Of a DNA stretch of 64,000 nt, positions 25,185 to 35,041 are shown in pieces; the first letter of the stretch is position 1; each line of letters starts with the position of its first letter. The notes beneath the pieces were generated by a model. The model had not been told where the DNA came from. It ran no database searches and was given only the letters and a program-made list of their open reading frames with translations. The stretch lies in assembly GCA_029641185.1 (NCBI GenBank), contig JAPWGK010000011.1, positions 682,001 to 746,000 of the forward strand, given 5' to 3'. This DNA is from Pseudofabraea citricarpa (lineage: Eukaryota > Ascomycota > Leotiomycetes > Helotiales > Dermateaceae). The position numbers and the translations under genes are program-made.

Positions 25185-25300
25185 GTGTGGTTTTGCAACC
25201 GAATATTTTGGTTTCTTATGAAACCCAAAACATAAAAGACATAAACTAATAAAACAGGCATAATGTTGTGTGGTTTTACAACCGAGTATTGTATTTTGGC
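25185..25300. repeat. Short direct repeat at the 3' end of the C2H2 gene
   Basis: A segment beginning GTGTGGTTTT, then CAACCGA and TATT, occurs at 25185 and again at 25268, 83 bp apart, with about two mismatches in 24 bases. The second copy overlaps the stop region of the C2H2 gene on the minus strand. Function unknown; it may be a local duplication. Confidence 0.55.
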
Positions 25301-26311
25301 CCACTTTGAACCATTAAAGAGTCTGTCTCCCGAAGGTCGCCGTGTTTATTCCTCATGTGTCTCTTCCAGTTCTCTTTCCTTGAGAACCCTTTTCCATCAG
25401 CCCCGAATCTTGAATACCTGCAAGATGCGACCGTGCAGAAGAACCGCCGCGTGGTCTGATGGACATCATTGATATGCCGCCTGACATCTTTCGGGGTCTC
25501 AAATCCGCGTCCGCAATGTTGGCAGTGGCATGGATGGGTATGTGATTTCAAGTGGCGGCTAGCAAACAGTCAGCGGTCGGTTATCCGAAACAGGGCATGA
25601 GAATTCTTACTTGAGTTCATGTTTATGAGAGAACGTTCGCTCGCATCCGTTGAAAGTACATGATATCTGGGAAGAGCTATTTGTCTGAGGAGAGGAACCT
25701 AGGATGGTGCTGGGCGAGGTTGAAGTACTCGAGGAAACAGAGCCTAATATGGGTGACCTTATTGGTGGGAATTCCGACGCGTGTGGGGAAGTAGTTTGCA
25801 CTGTAGTTGTGCTGAAGGATTTCGAAGTCGATAAATCATCAGAAATAAAAAGATGCTCGCCTGAACTGATACAAGATGTTGCTGGTAAAGAAAAAGGCTG
25901 GCAAGTAGAAGGAGACGGGTCCATAACGCTATCAATTTTCATCATTTCCATATCGATATTATTATTCGAATTTGCTAAACAAACGTCGTAATCATCGAAA
26001 AAAGAGAATTGTGATTGCTGGTCGTAGGCATATTCTTGAAGGTCGGCATCAAAATTCTCAGTAAAAGTTGGCGAAGAAAGCTGCTGTTGTGGTGATGTGG
26101 ACGAGGCTGCGGGAGATTTGGCTTGTACAGTTTCCTCCAAAGAAGGCCATCGAAGCACATGTTGGATACAGCCGAAGCTATCATATCTGGGGGCCAACAG
26201 CCTTTCCGCCTCAGTCGGTTTCCAAATGTATCGGGGATCTCCAGTGAGAGTTTGATGCGAGCCCGAAGGTTGACATGTATGATCAGCCTCGTCAGGACAG
26301 CACAAATCCAT
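25276..26311 (-). CDS. C2H2 zinc-finger transcription factor
   Basis: Two predicted exons (26311-25611, 25558-25276; intron 52 nt) give 327 residues. The splice junction rebuilds the end of the first finger, HELNRHLKSH, which is good evidence for the intron. Finger 1 is C-x4-C-x12-H-x3-H (about residues 222-246), finger 2 is C-x2-C-x12-H-x4-H and finger 3 has a long insert before KENWKRHMRNKH. The first about 220 residues are low-complexity, rich in Ser, Thr, Gln and acidic residues, as in fungal activation regions. It is probably a nuclear regulator. It is convergent with the second Dal5-like gene, which may or may not be a target. The start ATG 26311 is the first in frame; an upstream exon cannot be excluded. 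Confidence 0.82.
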
Positions 26312-27725
26312 CCAATGGGATTACCCCAGGGCTCTCTCACTAAAAAGTGATGGAGCCCCAGGAATATGATGCCATGATGACGAAGTAGCATAAGGCTCTT
26401 AGATCGATAAGGCAAGAAGATAGCTGGATTCAAATGATCCAACTGGCAGTTCAAAGACTTCAAAAAAAGCAAACCGATTTTCTCCAGTATAAAGCTGGTG
26501 AAGATTTACAATGGTTTGAACTGGATTCTTCTGACAGGAATTATCCGTCAACTTATGTCTTAGCTTCCCTACTGAGGCCCACGAGTCTCGGGAAGGCGTC
26601 TGCGATGAACAGGCCACCAGTGATTTCAGTTAAACCCCTGTATCGTGGGCCTCAGTTTATCAAGCCTTGGTACAGGAGCATTTATTCCTGGTAATAGGAC
26701 GAGGCAGAGCTGTTATAGGGCTGCCTCATCTAGCCCTGCAGACGCGAATTTAACCTATTTGGCCACGGTAGCCCCATCTTTTACGTAGACGCTTGCCACT
26801 GAGGCTTAGCATGGAGGCCACACATTGCAATCTCCTATTAGGCATTTTCTGTTTTTGCTGACCTTTTTCGCCAATGATCAGCGGGTATAGAGAACAAGCC
26901 TCCAATATGCAAGGAGGGCGGAATGAAAACTGATCATTACAGTGCTGGAGCCTGGAGCAGAATTGCCGCCCGGCTGATGCGAAGCATCAGCTAACCGATC
27001 AGCTAACTGAGGCTCTTGTGGCGTCAGACGCCCAAGACTCCCACCTATCCCGTGTCGGTCTGTTCTCAGCTGACGTTTCCTGATCACTCTTTTTTTTACA
27101 GCCCATGATTTGATGCTAGAATTATCTCCATCTTATTGCAATGAGAAAGTTTTAGACTCAACTCTGTAGTAAAATGTACCGAGGCCTTGACTTGAAGAAA
27201 CCAATAGACAAGAGGTAACTATTAGATTAGATTTTCATCTAGGGGTTTGAGTACTCAAATAAATCGATGAGCTTGATTTCAATTTCCTTCATAAAATAAA
27301 TTCACCTTTAAACGTGTTTTTTTGTCGTGACTCAAAAATCAACCATAAAACTCCTCAATTAAAGACATAGATGACCCTTCAACGACTGTCAAGATGTTCA
27401 AGTTTGAGAAAACTCTTCGCGGGGAATTTTAAAAAATCTGAAGTGAAGGATATAATCAGAACTAATGCAAGTAGTTTCATGTCATGCAGCGCAATGCGCA
27501 ACCAGAAAGGTGTATACCGTTAAACTTGATGTAAATTTCATATAAAAAAAAGCCAGCCTTCACCATCTAACAAGACTGCTTTACCCCAGAGAAGATTAAA
27601 TTACAAGTACAGACACCTTCAAAGCCCTAACCAAAAATTCCAAATCCCTACGAAATACCCCCAACATCGTAATCGCATCATGGTTCTCGTCGTTTTCAGA
27701 AGGAGAAACTGTTGCATGAGTATAC
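26312..27725. other. Intergenic region with short inverted repeats
   Basis: No gene recognised. Two inverted repeats are visible. ACTGAGGCCCACG near 26571 is matched by CGTGGGCCTCAGT near 26645. GCTGATGC-GAA-GCATCAGC forms a perfect 8-bp hairpin at 26973-26991. They might be remains of a small transposon, but I see no target duplication or ends. 27110-27590 is AT-rich. Confidence 0.45.
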
Positions 27726-28688
27726 TTACAACATCGCTGCAGCAAGGCCAACAGCAAACATGACACCACCAGCACGGTGGGCATTAGCGGCACCGGTGTA
27801 GACGACAACAGGTGCCGTCGTGTTTGCAGACTTGGTGATAGGCGAGAGAGTAGTCTGAGTTGCTGGAGGAGCAGCAGGAGGAGTAGTAGTGTACTTAGGG
27901 CAATCGACACAGACGACTGTGCTGTACTCTGGTGACCTGTAGGACTCATAGGTGGTTGGCTGAGGCTGAGGAGTTGGCTTTACTTTCTCAGTCTCGACCT
28001 CGGTGACGGGGCAGATGGTTGTGTAGGTTTCCACGGTCTCGGTAGTAGCTGGCTTAGTTGTGTATGGGCAGTTGTGAACGCTAGAGGCACATGCTGAGAT
28101 GGTAACGACTCTGGTAGTAATCACAATCGAAGTAGTAGACTCGGGTGTTGGCTTTGGCTTTGGCTCTGGAACTGGAGTGGGCTTCACTTTCTCGGTCTCG
28201 ACCTCCGTGACAGGGCAGATTGTGGTGTAGTATTCGACGGTCTCGGTGGTAATGGGCTTGGTGGTGTATGGGCAGTTGTGCACAGTAGGAGCACATTCTG
28301 AGATGGTGATAACCTTCGTGGTAGAAACTGTTGAAGTTGTGGACTTGGGCTTTGGCTCGGGAGCTGGCGGAGTTGGCTTTGGTTCAGGGGCGGGGGTGGG
28401 CTTTTCCTTCTCTGTCACCGGACAGTAGGTCGTGTAAATTTCAACAGTCTCGGTGGTGATTGGCTTGGTAGTGTATGGACAATCATGGACGGTAGGAGCG
28501 CATGATGAAATTGTGATGACCTTTGTGGTAGACACGGTAGAAGTTGTGTATGGGACTGCAGTTTCATTGTGTGGCAATGGGTTGTCGTAAGTCGCAGTCT
28601 CTGACTTTGGTTCTGGTCCAGTCTCTGGCTTATATGCCGCATTGACAGAGGCAGCAATAGCGAGGAGAGAGATAATTGATGCCTTCAT
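27726..28688 (-). CDS. GPI-anchored Thr/Pro-rich cell-wall protein with three 44-residue repeats
   Basis: Single-exon, 320 residues. Signal peptide MKASIISLLAIAASVNA, then three near-identical blocks at about residues 50-93, 119-162 and 187-230. Each block carries S-T-x-V-x-T-T-K/R-V, C-A-x6-C-P-Y-T-T-K-P and T-T-E-T-V-E-x-Y-T-T-x-C-P-V-T-E, with three cysteines. The blocks are joined by Lys/Pro/Glu linkers. A Thr/Pro stretch follows. The C-terminus has small residues (YTGAANAHRAGG) and then a hydrophobic tail, as for GPI attachment. It is expected at the cell surface, heavily O-glycosylated, in cell-wall structure or adhesion. Such repeat proteins are common in fungi and mostly uncharacterised. 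Repeat number may vary between strains because the DNA copies are similar. Confidence 0.88.
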   Translation of the reverse strand: MKASIISLLAIAASVNAAYKPETGPEPKSETATYDNPLPHNETAVPYTTSTVSTTKVITISSCAPTVHDCPYTTKPITTETVEIYTTYCPVTEKEKPTPAPEPKPTPPAPEPKPKSTTSTVSTTKVITISECAPTVHNCPYTTKPITTETVEYYTTICPVTEVETEKVKPTPVPEPKPKPTPESTTSIVITTRVVTISACASSVHNCPYTTKPATTETVETYTTICPVTEVETEKVKPTPQPQPTTYESYRSPEYSTVVCVDCPKYTTTPPAAPPATQTTLSPITKSANTTAPVVVYTGAANAHRAGGVMFAVGLAAAML

Positions 28689-29210
28689 TTTGGATATTGG
28701 GTACTTGGCAGTAATCGGTTGTGTATTATATCAGAGAGATGTGGTAGGTAAAGAATGTAAGAGTATCGGAGATACAAAGAACGAGTGTGTTGTTTTGTCG
28801 AAACGAATGTGGTGGATGGGGAACAACTGTATAGGAAAGAAAGTACAGATCTTATATTCTTTGCATAATCCGTAATTCTGACATGTGGAAAATGGTCAGA
28901 AAGCCACAAACCATCCGAACTTCTTAGTGTTAGCCTCAAATACTACGTCAAAAGAAAACAAAAGCCTTCTTTCTCACTCAATTGAAATTAGGAGACATCA
29001 ATTTGAGGTTGGACCTTATTATGGTTCGTCCAATCTAGGTTTTAAGTCAGGGGTAGCTCAGGGGATCAGATGCAAGCTAAGCGACGGCTTGTTCTAGCGC
29101 AGATCCAAGTAACCAACTGATACCCCTCAAACTTCCACCAGCACAGAAATAAACTCTATTCCAAGCCACCAGTTCCGCCATTGCCTGGGCCTCCGACTTA
29201 CTGAAGCGGT
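28689..29210. other. Intergenic region upstream of the GPI-protein gene
   Basis: Holds the promoter and 5' leader of the minus-strand GPI-protein gene. Nothing else recognised. Confidence 0.45.
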
Positions 29211-30060
29211 ATGGCGCCACGGCTCTCAAAATCATCGGCTGGCTTGTATGGTCTGCGCGTTGGTCGGAGCGACCACGTTCAATATGATGAATGGGCCCAA
29301 CAGCACCTAGACGCGGATCCCGAAGACAATCCAGTCAATATACCTGATCCACCTAACCCGTTGCCTCATCCAAGACCCTTCTTGTTGGTCGTGTTGCCCG
29401 ATTGCATAGATTAGTAGGCCTATGAGTTCAAGCGACTCTCAACGAAGTTCAAGTCCCTCATATACTATGGCGATACGCGCAGTAATATGAAAACCCCAAC
29501 ATACGCTAGCAAGTTTGAAAAGGTCAGAGGGCATCTACGCAGGGATCATAAGCTATTCGAAGACAGGGAGGATAACTCCAAGGCCGTTATTATCACATCT
29601 GTGTCGATATTGTCTGCCCGCCACAGAACAAGGATCGCTAGCCCTATTAAGAAGGTATTCCCTCATCTGAATCTATCGTCTGAATTATACAGCGAGGCCC
29701 AGAAGAAGGTAAAGCGCGACTACAAGAACTAGAGGGCACGAATTATCAGCAAGACCACAGATTTTGTCAATGAGTTTATCGATTAGCAGGAAGATCATGC
29801 TATACTAGAGAAATATCTTCTATTCACAGAATTAAGAGTATTATTTAATCGAGAATTTCAGATATATTAGTTGGCGAACGTCTTCTCTCCTCTGTATCCA
29901 GCGGTAGACTTCGAGAATTCATCGGAGTTAGGTATCAATTTTCTGCGATATAAGTACGAGTAGCTCTCTTTCTTCTTTATCCTAGAGATAGCTTACCCAG
30001 ATAACAGATGCCTGTATTCAGCTAATATACTATTGTCGATTGACATATATTCTTAACCAG
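29211..30060 (+). pseudogene. Stop-interrupted relic of an unknown protein
   Basis: One reading frame continues from ATG 29211 to about 30060 with protein-like composition but has several TAG/TAA stops (29412-29417 double TAG, about 29730, 29784, 29868, 29961, 30054). The longest intact piece, 29487-29732, is a basic helix-rich segment. The stops could derive from Gln or Trp codons by C-to-T changes, consistent with mild RIP. I do not recognise the protein; it may come from a mobile element because of the relic context downstream. Confidence 0.5.
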
Positions 30061-30388
30061 ACTGGAAACGTATATCTGGAGAAGTACAACAAAGACCACT
30101 TGTCAGTGCAGTTCGATGGCTTCTATTAATATAAGTTATTCAGAGACCTTTCTATTCGTGATTTTAGAATAAGGGTGTAGGGAAAGTTTAATTCTTTTTT
30201 CTCGGGCTGTCCTTGCCCTGCATTAATGGACGGGTGGTAGTCTGAGAGTTTATCGGCTTATGTACCTTACTACCCTATTGTTTCCTCAGCTCCAGCGATC
30301 AGCCCTGTGCACACTTAGGAGTTAGCATTCTGCTTTGGTGGCTAACTAACTAAAATGATGGTTTGTTTCGGTCAAAGAACTAGCTTGG

Positions 30389-30610
30389 GACATACCACTA
30401 GCACTAGCATCAAAGGCACAGTCCGTCGTCATCCGGGGAAATATTATATTATTACAGGTAATATATCAAATGTTAACTTAGCTTAAGACATACTACCAAT
30501 ACTAAAGGTGTAGTCTGTTATGATTCGGGTAAATATTATTACAGGTGATACTAAATGTTAAATTGCTGAGGATATACTGCTAGCGCTAGCATAAAGGCAC
30601 GGAAATATTT
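30389..30610. repeat. Three degenerate tandem repeats
   Basis: Units start at about 30389 (GACATACCAC), 30487 (GACATACTAC) and 30570 (GGATATACTG). They share the order CTAGCACTAGCA-like, AAAGG(C/T)(A/G), AAATATTATT, ACAGGT(A/G)AT and AAATGTTAA. Unit lengths are about 98, 83 and at least 40 bp. Differences are mostly transitions. They may be tails of a decayed element. Confidence 0.6.
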
Positions 30611-30662
30611 TAACGCGTATAGCAAAGAATAAGGAAAAGCTAAGTAAACAAAACAATCAAAC

Positions 30663-30740
30663 GGTCCTGTGGTACAGTTGGTTAATATTCGGTGTTGGTT
30701 TCACAACATTGAGACGCAGGTTCGAATCCTGCCAGGGCTT
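30663..30740 (+). tRNA. tRNA-like sequence, probably a pseudogene or SINE head
   Basis: The acceptor halves GGTCCTG (30663-30669) and CAGGGCT (30733-30739) pair with two G-U pairs. An A-box-like TGGTACAGTTGG lies at about 30670-30681. A perfect T arm, GCAGG-TTCGAAT-CCTGC, lies at 30716-30732 and contains the B-box GGTTCGAATCC. The anticodon arm is wrong for a normal tRNA: the stem pairs as CGGTGTTG with CAACATTG around a six-base loop, or opens to a 12-base loop, so no anticodon can be assigned with safety. Internal Pol III promoter boxes look intact. It could be a decayed tRNA or a tRNA-derived element. Confidence 0.45.
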
Positions 30741-30742
30741 CA

Positions 30743-30788
30743 GATCGTGTCACCCATCAGCTCAACAAGGCAGGTGGGTGACACGATC
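30743..30788. other. 14-bp perfect inverted repeat (stem-loop) just 3' of the tRNA-like sequence
   Basis: GATCGTGTCACCCA (30743-30756) is exactly complementary to TGGGTGACACGATC (30775-30788), with an 18-nt loop; two more inner pairs are possible (one G-U). A run of six T follows at about 30792. It starts two bases after the tRNA-like sequence, so a Pol III transcript could contain both. Confidence 0.8.
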
Positions 30789-31022
30789 CAATTTTTTGGC
30801 TCTTCTTTTTCTTTTTGAGAAATACTAGCCTGCACAAGTGAAATTATACGCAATGGAAAAACAGTGAGGGCTATATAATAGTTGAAAATGAGTAGACAGC
30901 CGTAATGCAACGAAGCAGAATTCAATTGACAAAACAGGGGAGAAGATATCACAATGGGAAAGTGTCACAAGATTGAAAAATCGTTAATTTCATAACATTC
31001 GTGTATCATACAGACCTAAGAA

Positions 31023-31953
31023 CTACCACGGCAATGGAAGGGGAGTTGGTAAACCTTTACCAATTGTGACTTCCGCTGTTCCAATATCTCTTGGTCCGCG
31101 CGGTGCCCAGTACTCTCCCGATTTGCTAATATCGAGCTTTTCAGCCCACTCAGCAAGACTCTTTGCTGCTTCATCTGGTGTAACTGCACCCCCGTCGTCC
31201 CAATACTTGTCAAACCCAACGCCAGCAGTCATTTCAGTTCTCATGAACCCAGGATGAACGATGCTTATGATCACTCCCTTTTCCTTCAAGTCCAAACTCA
31301 GGAGTTTTCCAACCATATTAAGTGCAGCCTTTGAAGCATGATGTCCATAGTTGCCTCCGCCTTCCTTCTCATGTCGAAGTGTAATGGAACCAGACTCGGA
31401 GGATACAAGGATGATTTTTGAGCCCGCAGTGATGAACTTGGCGCGGCTGAGAGCGTGAACAATGAAAGGTGGAGAAATGGCCGAAGTCGCTGTACACCAA
31501 TTAGTCTGGACATCCTTAATTCTTATGGCGGAACAACCTACTGTACATCTTGACCTCATCCTCCCAATTCGGGCCATTGACAAAGTCCTCGGTAGCAAAG
31601 TAGCCTGCGGTGATAATCTGCGCAGGAATTGTGAGTACATGCTTTGGATGGTTGCTGGATCAAGGGGCACAACTTACCACGACGTCGAAGGCTTTGATTC
31701 CGCCCTCAACCATGCCACCGCCAGCACCCAGTCCAGGCAATTGGTTGACGAGTCTTCTGCCGACACTCTCTTGGGAGACATCGATGTTTGGAACCCAGAT
31801 TATCTTGCTGGATAGCTTGCTGTCATTGGTGTCCTTGGGGGCCTCTGGAGAACGAGTGGTGCCAAATACAGTGGTGTTTTCTTGCGACGCATAAAGGTTT
31901 GCGAGAGAGGCTCCAAGGCCTCTGGTGGCACCAACAATTAGAATGTTCGGCAT
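31023..31953 (-). CDS. Short-chain dehydrogenase/reductase (C-factor/sniffer-like)
   Basis: Three predicted exons (31953-31678, 31617-31542, 31489-31023; introns 60 and 52 nt) give 272 residues. The N-terminal dinucleotide motif is GATRGLG (8-14), the catalytic Ser148 lies in ILVSSESGS and Lys171 in HASKAALNM. The place of the usual catalytic Tyr, four residues before the Lys, is His167; a Tyr lies two residues further upstream (NYGHHASK). The later block VIISIVHPGFMRTEMT is typical of this SDR branch, which makes small carbonyl reductases. It is probably cytosolic. The Tyr-to-His change may be general in a fungal subfamily. Substrate unknown. Confidence 0.85.
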
Positions 31954-32726
31954 ACTTGTAGTAAACAGTTTCGGGGGTTGGAAAGGTTGGTTGTGAGGAT
32001 GAGGATGGCAAGAGGATAGGAGTTGGTAGAGGGGAGGGCAGAACAAGAATGACGTGATGCGATAAGCTTCGCGGGCAGAAGCACCGAGCTCTTATCAAAC
32101 CTTTTAGCGGGGCAAGTTATTAGAGACGCGTTTCTCGCCATCTACAATAAGCAGAGTAATTATTGTAATTATTTGGGATAATTGATCTCAACGAACTCAA
32201 AGAAACTCAAAGATTAAATATAATTCAATTTTCATGATTGAAGGAAAGTCGCTTGAAAATAACCTTTTAGGTAATATGGAAATCTGCAAGTATCATCTGC
32301 AAGCAAGATCCGCAAACACTCTACAGAAATAAAATTATAAACTGGATTAGACGGAGCATTCACACTCAAATCTGCATGCGTGGTCATAATTTGAGCTTAA
32401 AAATAATTGGTTGATTAAAAGAACGAATGTCTTCGAACTTAATGTATCAAGGTCCAAAATCAACACCATGGACCATTATCAACCACAAAAACCAAATCAT
32501 GGAGACATTGAATGAAAGAACTTCCAAAATCTGCTCGGAGAAACCTTTTAGTAAGCTGCTGCTAGTACAGATGTTGAAGTCTGCACACCCGGGGTCTGCT
32601 ATGTTGAAGTGCATGCAACCCTCCAAGAATGTTACAAATTGTAATTGTTTTCACCTGTTCTCAGAAAATAAAGCTATTTAGCTTTGCACTTCAAGTTTGA
32701 TGTCAGATTTGTGTTAAGCTCACCTA

Positions 32727-33463
32727 CTAAAGTGATTTATCTTCAACATTGATGGTGATGGTAATATCGCTGGTCTTGTCCGAAATAGATTTGAAGAGAT
32801 TGTGACCACCGTGTAAGGCTGTAGAATCAGATACAGGAACACTAAAGAGGTAAGTAACATGTTTGTATTACAAAGACTAAGGGGCCGTACCAGCATGTCC
32901 AGCATTCGCCGAACTGCTTGCTATACTGCAAGGGATATAAAGTTAGTCATTAAAACAAGTCTGCATAGAAATGGGCCAAATACAAGTCTATCAGGGCAGT
33001 CCGGCTCCTCAAAGAAACATGCGGCCCAGCAAACATCGCTCTTGTGATTCTTGTAGCTTGGTGTGATCGGAATTAGATCTGTGGACATGGGAGCCTCCAA
33101 GGCCTTGATCATATCTTCATCCTCGCCAAACTTGGTGCACTGAAATTCGAGTCAGTGAGCGAAGATTTGCTGAGTAAAAAGAGAGCTTACACATGTCCAA
33201 CAGTCCCCAAACTGCTTCGAAAACTATAGGTATATTTTAGCATTCATAATTGGTAGCACTGTAGCCAATTGACTTACAGAAGGTGGTCGGCACTGGACTT
33301 CTTCCTGAAAGCATACCAGGAGGCATGCTTCAGCATTAGAATTGACGTCTGAGAAAATCGAGTGGCCCGATTTCGTAACAGAAAACTCAATCTGAGACGG
33401 CTTTGGTGCAGCACTGACAAGTCCTAGGACAAGAGAGACTGAATAGAGGCTGGTGAACTGCAT
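32727..33463 (-). CDS. Small secreted cysteine-rich protein with duplicated six-Cys module (effector candidate)
   Basis: Five predicted exons (33463-33278, 33223-33191, 33139-32984, 32925-32891, 32841-32727) with introns of 54, 51, 58 and 49 nt close in frame to 174 residues. Residues 1-18 form a signal peptide ending VSAAP. The mature part has two copies of one module, at about residues 47-74 and 110-137. Each has C-x3-C-x6-C-x11-C-x2-C-C, with CF-x-EE near the start and (F/Y)SKQFG(D/E)CWTCC at the end. An intron falls exactly before (F/Y)SKQFG in both copies, and another falls at the final CC in both (two nt apart), so exons and introns were duplicated together. A Cys-free tail rich in Ile, Thr and Asp follows. 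I know no named family; secretion and twelve paired cysteines fit an apoplastic effector or antimicrobial-type protein. Confidence 0.82.
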
Positions 33464-35041
33464 GGCTGTGATTTGAATGAGAGAAAGTTTGGAGGTGTGT
33501 GCTATTCTTTAACCAAGGTGCCAATGAAAGAAGAGGATGATGACGCGATATTCTTGAGTATGGGCAATCTGGATTTTATATCTTGCCTTCGGGTGGGAAG
33601 GTCTCAGCATAGAGAACTTCCAGGTGCGCGAATATTTCTGTACCTTATGCACTGCCCGCACCTGTGAAACTGCATACCAATAGTTTCGGCAAGATGCATA
33701 GATGTAATGTCCATTTCCTAAACATTGTGTGGTGTAATACCCCGCAGGCTCCTGCGATACTACATGATACTGTGTTTGAGTCTTTATTCCAGATGATACC
33801 TGTAAGTAATTCTTTTAGACCAATACTTGACGGCGTCTAAAAACTCACTTCAGTTTGGATCTCCTTGATGTATGTTATGCCTTATGTAGATTGTAGGGGA
33901 AATACATACCAAGCGAACAATAAAGCCACTTTTGAAGTGGGCCTGAATCACAGAAAAGGCAATGTGCAATAAGTGTTGTGTATCTGTAGCTATGCAGGTA
34001 ACGTTACAGGAAGAGCCTGATCTCCGTGGTGCTGCAAATACCCGATAGGGAATTGGCACGTAATATTAAGTTCCGATACGGCATTGTTTTGTTATACAGA
34101 CTACCCAATTGAGTCTCTCACTGCGGTAAATATCTACTGTGGAACATTCCCCGCACAATTGATTTACAGTGCATAGATATCCAACTTCTGACGTATGCCA
34201 ATTATCAAAGGAGTTTGAAAAGCTACATCCGTTTGATTCCCATATCAGTTGAGGGGCAAAACAGGAATTATTTTTAATTTACATTCAAATTTGAAGTTGA
34301 CCAAACAGTCAGGTATCTTGAAGCATTCAAAATGATACATCATCTGAATATTGAACTGACTCAGAACTCGAGGAAAAGCAAGTTCAGAAAATCAAGTGAA
34401 ACAAAGCCACTGGGCGCGTATATGCAAGCAAAGGTAAAAGTAAAGGGCAAGGTAGTTAGTTTGTGCACATTGGCATACGAGAGACAGGAGGCATGCAACG
34501 CTACTCGGAAGGGTTCTCGGAACCAGTCTTCAACAGGAGTGACTCCAAACATGAAACAAAGTGCTCGGATACAATTGCAGCTCTGGTATTTAGACACTGC
34601 ATTTTATAGTAGTGCAGACTAAAATCCCACAATCTGTGGTACTATTGGTTATGGCCTTGGTAGCTCAAGATTGCTGAAGGTTGAAGGTGGAATCCATCTG
34701 TAAGGTAGCGATGAAGCGAACAAAGGAAGTGAGGCGAGCCAGCCCAAAAGCTTTGAACTGGAGCAGCATAATCCCTAGAAATTTAACCTGTTACGACATA
34801 TCCTTACATATCTTGTGTCCACAAAATATTCTACGGTGGCTCACTACTTTACAACACTTGCAATGTTTTTCAAAAGTATTCAGGGGACTTGATGCTCGTG
34901 CTGTGATTCGCTAACTGCAGCAGACCTCATAGCGCATAGCAAGCGCCAAAGGAGCGTTTTTCGGCTGCTCCTCAAATGTAAACAACTACGTACTTACTTT
35001 CTGACAAAACTCGATGCTCAGCTATTTCACATTCGTTTATC
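33464..35041. other. Intergenic region
   Basis: Contains the promoter of the secreted-protein gene on its left side. Short frames at 34332-34622 (plus) and 34361-34597 (minus) overlap and lack support. Nothing else recognised. Confidence 0.5.

Noticed and set aside
26973..26991. 8-bp perfect palindrome as a transcription terminator or MITE end
   Set aside because: Too short, no target duplication or partner end; such hairpins occur by chance.
30663..30740. Functional tRNA for Glu or Val
   Set aside because: The anticodon arm cannot form a normal seven-base loop, so no anticodon was assigned; kept only as tRNA-like.
33224..33463. 79-residue unspliced secreted protein
   Set aside because: Splicing at the GT donor 33277 gives a longer product with a second matching cysteine module, far less likely by chance.
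34332..34622. 96-codon frame
   Set aside because: Overlapped by an equally long antisense frame and without family pattern or splice continuity.
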